9,370 nt of DNA from positions 1-9,370 of the forward strand of contig SXMI01000281.1 in the NCBI GenBank assembly GCA_005777415.1, given 5' to 3'. The notes under the pieces were generated by a model that worked only from the letters and a program-made list of their open reading frames with translations, did no database searches and was not told the DNA's origin. Shown piece by piece: positions 5,683 through 9,370 of the stretch (position 1 is its first letter; each line of letters opens with the position of its first letter). The position numbers were made by a program, and so were the translations under genes. The stretch comes from Actinomycetota bacterium. GTDB taxonomy: Bacteria > Actinomycetota > Acidimicrobiia > Acidimicrobiales > Microtrichaceae.

Positions 5683-6872
5683 CCGAGCTCCGATCCCCAG
5701 ATGCCCACGAAGCTCACCATCTCGCCGGGGTAGCCGCCCAGGTTGTGCGTGAGTGCCAGCCCGCGGTCGGCGGTCTCGATCCGCCGGTCCTCGGGTGCCT
5801 CGCCGCGCAGCTGCAGCCAGCACTCGAAGAGCATCCGCAGACCCGACGCACCGACGGGGTGGCCGAAGGACTTGAGACCACCATCGGTGTTGACCGGGAG
5901 GTCGCCGTGCAGGTCGAAGGCGCCCGCCTCGCAGTCCCGCCACGCCTCGCCCCGTTCCGAGAACCCGAGGTCCTCCATCAGGACCAGCTCGGTGGGGGTG
6001 AAGCAGTCGTGCACCTCGGCCATGGCCAGCTCGCGACGGGGGTCGGTGATGCCTGCCTGGGCATAGGCGTCGCGGGCGGCCCACTCGCACTCAGGGAAGT
6101 GCGTGTAGTCGTAGTCCGGGTCCAACAGGCCCGACCCGTTGCCGGCCACGAACGACAGCGCCTTCACGTACAGGGGCGAGTCGGTGTAGCGGTGTGCGTC
6201 CTCGGCCCGCACCACCACGGCGGTGGCGGCACCGTCGGCCACGCCCGCACAGTCGAAGACAGACAGCATCCCGGCGACCTCGGGCATGGCGCAGATGGCA
6301 TCGACGTCCATCTCACGTCGGAACTGTGCCCTCGGGTTCCGGGCACCGTTGGCGTGGTTCTTGGACGCGATCCGGGCGAGCGTGCGACGGAGCTCGGTGG
6401 GATCCACGCCGTACTTCTCGGCGTAGGCGGGCGCCACGAGCGAAAACATCGCGGCGGCGGTGAGCGTCCGCTGCGTCCCGTCGGTCGGGATCGGGAAGGC
6501 GTTGAGCCCTTGGTAGCCCGAGTCCTTCACCTTCTCCACGCCGACGGCCGCCGCCACGTCGTAGGCGCCGGAGGCCACGGCGTAGCACGCCTGCCGCAGC
6601 GCCTCCGAACCGGTGGCGCAGTAGTTCTCGACCCGCGTGACGGGCACGCCCTCGAGCTTCAGCGGAGCGGCCAGCGTGATCCCGGACATGCCCGACTGGG
6701 CCGTGCCGAGCCACCACGCGTCGACGTCGGCCGGTCGGAGGTCGACCGAGTCGAGCGCCTCGACCGTGGCGTCGATGGCCAGATCATCGGCGCCCCGGTC
6801 CCAGTGCTCGCGGAACGTCGTGCAGCCCATGGCGATGATCGCCACCTGGTCCGCGATGCCGTGACTCGCCAT
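5679..6872 (-). CDS. Thiolase of the SCP2/archaeal acetyl-CoA C-acetyltransferase type
   Basis: A 397-residue thiolase that would cleave a 3-oxoacyl-CoA with CoA or run the reverse Claisen condensation. The nucleophile is Cys85 in VENYCATGSEAL. HDCFTPTELVLMEDLGF (288-304) replaces the NEAF motif of bacterial thiolases, as in SCP2-type enzymes. GGLKSFGHPVGASG (331-344) carries the catalytic His338. The C-terminus has THNLGG (375-380) in place of the CxG loop, also an SCP2-thiolase trait. His288 is kept; steroid side-chain aldolases such as Ltp2 use tyrosines instead of the thiolase residues, so this looks like a true thiolase. The ATG at 6872 shares one base with the upstream TGA (TGATG), and its own TGA overlaps the next GTG. 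Thiolases of this type usually need a DUF35 OB-fold partner, and here that domain is in the protein encoded immediately upstream. Chain-length or ring specificity is unknown. Confidence 0.93.
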   Translation of the reverse strand: MASHGIADQVAIIAMGCTTFREHWDRGADDLAIDATVEALDSVDLRPADVDAWWLGTAQSGMSGITLAAPLKLEGVPVTRVENYCATGSEALRQACYAVASGAYDVAAAVGVEKVKDSGYQGLNAFPIPTDGTQRTLTAAAMFSLVAPAYAEKYGVDPTELRRTLARIASKNHANGARNPRAQFRREMDVDAICAMPEVAGMLSVFDCAGVADGAATAVVVRAEDAHRYTDSPLYVKALSFVAGNGSGLLDPDYDYTHFPECEWAARDAYAQAGITDPRRELAMAEVHDCFTPTELVLMEDLGFSERGEAWRDCEAGAFDLHGDLPVNTDGGLKSFGHPVGASGLRMLFECWLQLRGEAPEDRRIETADRGLALTHNLGGYPGEMVSFVGIWGSELG

Positions 6873-8299
6873 CAGTCAGCCTCCCCGGCGACCGGCGCAC
6901 CCGGGACCGGGCGTGCCTTCCAGAAGTAGTTCGCGATCCCGTCGGCGGTCCCGATCCGCCGGAAGGTCATCTCCACCTGCATCCCGATCCGGACGTCCGC
7001 CGCGGCCACGTCGGTCAGTTCCATGGGGAGACGGCCACCGTCCTCGAAGTCGCAGACGGCGAACACGACGGGCGGCGACGGCGAGTACGCCAGCGAGTCC
7101 ACGGTGAAGGTCGCGACGGTGGCCCGGTGGGCCGCCATGGGTGCTGGTTCCATGTCGTCGACGGTCCCACCGCGGTAGGAGACGCGCGCAGGGGGCAGGT
7201 GGACGGCGCCGCTCGAGCGGTCCCGACTCCCGACGAACCCGTACTTCCAGTCGGAACGACGCTCGGCGGCCGATGCGGACATGCGCGCCGGCTCCGGACG
7301 GTTGGGCGGCTGCGTCGGGAGCACACCTCGCCATGCCAGGTACTTTCCGTACGGCAACGGGGCACCGATCGCGAGCTGCTCGGCGACCGGTTGTCCGGCG
7401 GAACCGGCTGCGGTCCGTCGGAACAGGAACACCTCGGCCCCGTCGGCGAGCGCGACGAGCGCGACGACGTCGCCGGCACCCGAGCGTTCGAGCAGATCGG
7501 CGAGCAGCAGGCCGGGGTGGGCGGCCCCGGTGAACCCCACGGAGCGGTCGAGCCGGTCGGTCACCTCGACGCCGGCCGCGCCGAGACGCTTGGCCAGCGC
7601 CGCACCGGCACGAGCGTGGGGAGAGCTCACCGCGACCCTGGTCACCTCACCGTCGGTCAGCCCGCAGGAGCCCAGCGCACGATCCCACGCATCGGCAGCG
7701 AGCTCGTCGTAGCGCTGCTGGCCGAAACGCTCCTCCCAGGCGTGCATCCGGAGCTCGCCCGGCGCCCGCCACCGGTCCAGGAACTCGTGCGTCGCCGAGG
7801 CGCCGCCGAGATGTTCAGCGACCAGTTCTCCGGCGGAGTCGTCTCCGATGAGCACCGCAGCCCCGGCGTCCCCGCCGCCGTTCTCGTCGACCGAGCCTGC
7901 GGGACCGGTCCGGACGTCGCCAGCGATGACGGCGACGAGCCGGTCGGTCGAGTGGAGCGCAGCGCGCAGTGCCGCGGACGCCCCCCGGAGGCCCGGTCCG
8001 GCATCGAGGGTCGACACCGACGAGGGCAACTGGAGCGCAGCGTGGACCAGGGGCGAACCGGACTTCTCGGCGTACACGGGCGCGGTCGTGGCGAACGTGA
8101 GGGACTCGACCGGGGCGACATCCGAGCGACCGATGAGCAGCGCCCGGGCCGCCGCCACGCCCAGCGTCACCGGATCCTCGTCGTAGGAGGCGACGGTTCT
8201 CGTCCCGGCACCTCCTCCGGATCCGAGCACGGCCGCGATCTCGGACCGCTCCAGGCGCCAGTGCGGCAGGTGACCGCACACGTCGATGATGCCCCTCAT
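6872..8299 (-). CDS. Fusion of an HMG-CoA synthase/KAS III-like domain with a DUF35 OB-fold domain
   Basis: A 475-residue two-part protein. Residues 1-300 have a thiolase-like fold of the HMG-CoA synthase/3-oxoacyl-ACP synthase III kind: MRGIIDVCGHLPHWRL, YDEDPVTLGVAAARALL (39-55), TTAPVYAEKS (71-80), DAGPGLRGASAAL (99-111), and VGFTGAAHPGLLLADLLE (254-271). The nucleophilic Cys expected in the fourth motif is missing, and Asn of the usual GN motif is Phe256. Residues 350-465 match DUF35: a zinc-ribbon skeleton (357-378) with all four cysteines replaced, then the OB-fold TFTVDSLAYSPSPPVVFAV (398-416), LPMELTDV, and IGMQVEMTFR. It is probably a non-catalytic acyl-CoA-binding partner of the thiolase encoded next. 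The start ATG at 8299-8297 has GAGG nine bases upstream and the family N-terminus. The frame is open to 8356, but those 19 codons are Arg-rich and lie inside the regulatory palindrome. First gene of the operon. Confidence 0.85.
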   Translation of the reverse strand: MRGIIDVCGHLPHWRLERSEIAAVLGSGGGAGTRTVASYDEDPVTLGVAAARALLIGRSDVAPVESLTFATTAPVYAEKSGSPLVHAALQLPSSVSTLDAGPGLRGASAALRAALHSTDRLVAVIAGDVRTGPAGSVDENGGGDAGAAVLIGDDSAGELVAEHLGGASATHEFLDRWRAPGELRMHAWEERFGQQRYDELAADAWDRALGSCGLTDGEVTRVAVSSPHARAGAALAKRLGAAGVEVTDRLDRSVGFTGAAHPGLLLADLLERSGAGDVVALVALADGAEVFLFRRTAAGSAGQPVAEQLAIGAPLPYGKYLAWRGVLPTQPPNRPEPARMSASAAERRSDWKYGFVGSRDRSSGAVHLPPARVSYRGGTVDDMEPAPMAAHRATVATFTVDSLAYSPSPPVVFAVCDFEDGGRLPMELTDVAAADVRIGMQVEMTFRRIGTADGIANYFWKARPVPGAPVAGEAD

Positions 8300-8308
8300 G
8301 ACCTTTCG

Positions 8309-8312
8309 CCTC
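8309..8312 (-). promoter_or_regulatory. Ribosome binding site deciding the start of the HMGCS-like/DUF35 fusion
   Basis: Minus-strand GAGG lies nine bases before the ATG at 8299, with a second purine run AAAGG closer in. This supports the internal Met over the upstream ATG at 8356, which would place coding sequence through the 32-base palindrome and the operon leader. Confidence 0.45.
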
Positions 8313-8326
8313 GCTCTCCGTGAACA

Positions 8327-8358
8327 CCGTGGCGGCAGCAGGCCTGCTGGCGCCACGG
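8327..8358. promoter_or_regulatory. 32-base near-perfect inverted repeat, candidate TetR operator
   Basis: The left half is ccgtggcggcagcagg and the right half cctgctggcgccacgg; 15 of 16 positions pair, the only mismatch being 8335/8350. The inner 14 bases (8336-8349) are a perfect palindrome without spacer. It lies between the divergent tetR gene and the thiolase operon, just downstream of the operon's candidate -10 and over the -35 region of tetR. A dimeric TetR repressor bound here could block both promoters. In RNA the operon leader could instead form a strong hairpin ahead of the fusion gene. Pairing is seen directly; the protein that binds is inferred from position. Confidence 0.65.
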
Positions 8359-8368
8359 AGGCCGGAGC

Positions 8369-8374
8369 AGTCTA
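8369..8374 (-). promoter_or_regulatory. Candidate -10 element of the thiolase operon
   Basis: Minus-strand TAGACT fits TAnnnT. Transcription would start near 8362, giving a leader of roughly 60 bases that holds the whole 32-base palindrome and the GAGG ribosome binding site before the ATG at 8299. No convincing -35 is visible. It overlaps the opposite-strand candidate at 8373-8378. Confidence 0.35.
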
Positions 8375-8378
8375 GGGT
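8373..8378 (+). promoter_or_regulatory. Candidate -10 element of tetR
   Basis: TAGGGT fits TAnnnT; transcription would begin near 8385, about 55 bases before the ATG at 8441. Its -35 region falls at the right end of the 32-base palindrome, which fits autorepression. A single hexamer is weak evidence. Confidence 0.3.
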
Positions 8379-8440
8379 CAGGGCGCTGGGCAGCCCGCAC
8401 CGGCTCGTCCGCAGCAAGGCATCCGATGACGGGGAGCTCG

Positions 8441-9184
8441 ATGACCACCGAACGAGGAGCGGAGCGCAGGGCCCGGCGACGGGACGAGTTGACGGCCGCC
8501 GCCACTGAGCTCGTGAGCGAGCACGGCCTCGATGGACTCACGATGCAGGCGCTGGCCGGACGCGTCGACTGTGCCGTCGGCACCATCTACACCTACTTCC
8601 CGTCCAAGTCCGCGCTGCTGGCGGCCCTGATGAGCGACGCCGTGCAGGTGCTCCTCGACACGTTCCACGCAGCGTCGGTCCGCTGGGACGATGCGCTCTC
8701 GGGGGTCTCGCCGGATGTGGCCTCGCTCGCCCGCATCCTGGCGTTCACCGACCTGTTCGTCGACAGCCGCGAGCACCACCCCGAGGAGTTCCGTTTCCTC
8801 CAGATGCTCATCACGACGCCCGAGTCGCTCATCGACCCCGACGACGTGGCATCCGTGCTGCCCTCATCGCTCTCGTTCCTCGCCGAAGTCCTCAACCTCA
8901 TCGAGAGCGCCGTGGCGTCCGGGGCGTTGCGACCTCCCACGGGCGACGACGACGGTCTACGGCGGACACTGCGGTGGACCGGGTCGATCCACGGGGCCCT
9001 GCTCGTCTCGAACGTCGCCCAGGTGTCCGGTCTCCCGAGCGTCGACGCCTACGACGGACACGTCCTCACCCAGCAGGTCACGGTCGACCTCCTGCTGGCG
9101 TGGGGGGCCTCGGACACGCAGGTGGACTCGGCCCGCTCGGTGTGCACAGGGCTGGCCAACCGGCCGGTGGTGTCGCCGGGATGA
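8441..9184 (+). CDS. TetR-family transcriptional regulator
   Basis: A 247-residue DNA-binding repressor. After a basic Arg-rich lead (residues 5-14) comes the TetR helix-turn-helix: AATELVSEHGLDGLTMQALAGRVDCAVGTIYTYFPSKSALL (20-60), with the hallmark GTIYTYFPSK recognition helix. The rest is an all-helical ligand and dimerisation domain, larger than the family's common 190-210 residues, with an acidic DDDG loop and a short tail. The ATG at 8441 has GGGGAG four bases upstream; an in-frame ATG at 8426, adding MTGSS, is the alternative. It diverges from the thiolase operon across 141 bases containing a 32-base palindrome, so control of that operon and of itself, relieved by an acyl-CoA or related ligand, is likely. 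It is not obviously KstR itself. The family is certain, target and ligand inferred. It converges on the acyl-CoA dehydrogenase with a 10-base gap. Confidence 0.93.
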   Translation: MTTERGAERRARRRDELTAAATELVSEHGLDGLTMQALAGRVDCAVGTIYTYFPSKSALLAALMSDAVQVLLDTFHAASVRWDDALSGVSPDVASLARILAFTDLFVDSREHHPEEFRFLQMLITTPESLIDPDDVASVLPSSLSFLAEVLNLIESAVASGALRPPTGDDDGLRRTLRWTGSIHGALLVSNVAQVSGLPSVDAYDGHVLTQQVTVDLLLAWGASDTQVDSARSVCTGLANRPVVSPG

Positions 9185-9194
9185 TCGAACCGGT

Positions 9195-9370
9195 TCAGGC
9201 TGATTCGAGCACCACGTCGGCGATGAGCCCCTCGCACCGACGCGTGTCGTTCCACGACAGCTGCAGCTGCTTCGCCCGTCGGAAGTAGAGCTGGATCTCG
9301 TACTCCAGCGTGAAGCCGACGCCGCCGAACACCTGCTGGGCCATGGCCGTCACCTCACGGAACGTGTTGC
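9195..9370 (-). CDS. Acyl-CoA dehydrogenase, C-terminal end only
   Basis: The last 58 codons of a minus-strand gene entering from the right edge. The translation reads NTFREVTAMAQQVFGGVGFTLEYEIQLYFRRAKQLQLSWNDTRRCEGLIADVVLESA, broken here only by the window. The element QQVFGGVGFTLEYEIQLYFRRAK is the C-terminal acyl-CoA dehydrogenase motif, where the QxxGGxG run contacts the FAD of the partner subunit and Glu lies near the active site. These flavoenzymes make the alpha-beta double bond of acyl-CoAs. Its stop, TGA at 9197-9195, lies 10 bases from the tetR stop. Substrate range and full length cannot be seen, but the enzyme fits a lipid or steroid catabolic region. Confidence 0.85.
   Translation of the reverse strand, partial: NTFREVTAMAQQVFGGVGFTLEYEIQLYFRRAKQLQLSWNDTRRCEGLIADVVLESA

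Noticed and set aside
5683..6090. N-terminal extension of the GGDEF-like frame up to 6090
   Set aside because: The stretch lies wholly inside the thiolase gene, is Arg/Gly-rich, and is replaced by a GTG start with a classic GTGA overlap.
5679..6872. Identification of the thiolase as an Ltp2-type steroid side-chain aldolase
   Set aside because: The nucleophilic Cys85, His288 in HDCF and His338 in GHPVGASG are retained, whereas Ltp2-type aldolases use tyrosines in the corresponding active site.
5745..8323. Two long open plus-strand frames (5745-6929 and 7127-8323) antisense to the thiolase and the fusion
   Set aside because: Both are low-complexity Arg/Gly/His/Val-rich readings without recognisable domains; the minus-strand genes explain the sequence.
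9361..9368. AACGTGTT core resembling a KstR half-consensus at the right edge
   Set aside because: It is inside acyl-CoA dehydrogenase coding sequence, the outer T is missing and the window ends before the pattern is complete.

Overview
The window is 9,370 bases of very GC-rich, densely coded bacterial chromosome, and nearly all of it is accounted for. An F420-type luciferase-like oxidoreductase, a TetR regulator, an OB-fold (DUF35) acyl-CoA-associated domain, TAnnnT-type -10 elements placed directly before start codons and a KstR-like operator together suggest an Actinomycetota genome. A lineage such as Acidimicrobiia is possible, but that is inference. Ten protein genes are supported, two of them cut by the window edges. 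I saw no rRNA, tRNA, CRISPR array, insertion sequence or phage gene.

Left block (1-3736, all minus strand; transcription runs right to left). An EthD-like small protein (3736-3353) and an SDR oxidoreductase (3356-2526) overlap by GTGA. A metal-dependent amidohydrolase of the Amidohydrolase_2/ACMSD-like group follows (2492-1245), then an NAD(P)-dependent aldehyde dehydrogenase whose C-terminus lies beyond position 1. The 33-base gap before the amidohydrolase holds a full match to the published KstR consensus TnnAACnnGTTnnA and a TACGCT -10 element six bases before the ATG. The aldehyde dehydrogenase has a similar arrangement.

Centre (3737-4288). A stand-alone cyclic-nucleotide-binding domain protein (3805-4260, plus strand) is transcribed divergently from the EthD/SDR pair. 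It again has TACGCT six bases before its ATG, so a leaderless transcript is likely.

Right block (4289-8299, minus strand). Four genes are chained by start/stop overlaps (TGATG, GTGA, TGATG): a fusion of an HMG-CoA-synthase/KAS III-like domain to a DUF35 OB-fold; an SCP2/archaeal-type thiolase; a small protein that looks like a degenerate GGDEF domain; and an LLM-class, probably F420-dependent, oxidoreductase. The fusion has lost the expected nucleophilic cysteine and all four zinc-ribbon cysteines, while the thiolase keeps its cysteine and histidine. This suggests an active thiolase held with a non-catalytic scaffold or acyl-CoA-binding partner, as in thiolase-DUF35 and archaeal thiolase/HMGCS/DUF35 complexes. 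A TetR regulator (8441-9184, plus) diverges from this operon. The 141 bases between them contain a 32-base inverted repeat with 15 of 16 positions paired and two overlapping, opposed -10 candidates. This is the best candidate for an undescribed regulated system. At the right edge, the C-terminus of an acyl-CoA dehydrogenase converges on tetR.

Taken together the genes point to catabolism of CoA-linked lipids, possibly steroid- or terpenoid-like: acyl-CoA dehydrogenase, thiolase with OB-fold partner, SDR, amidohydrolase, aldehyde dehydrogenase and flavin/F420 chemistry under TetR-family control. The actual substrate cannot be read from the sequence.
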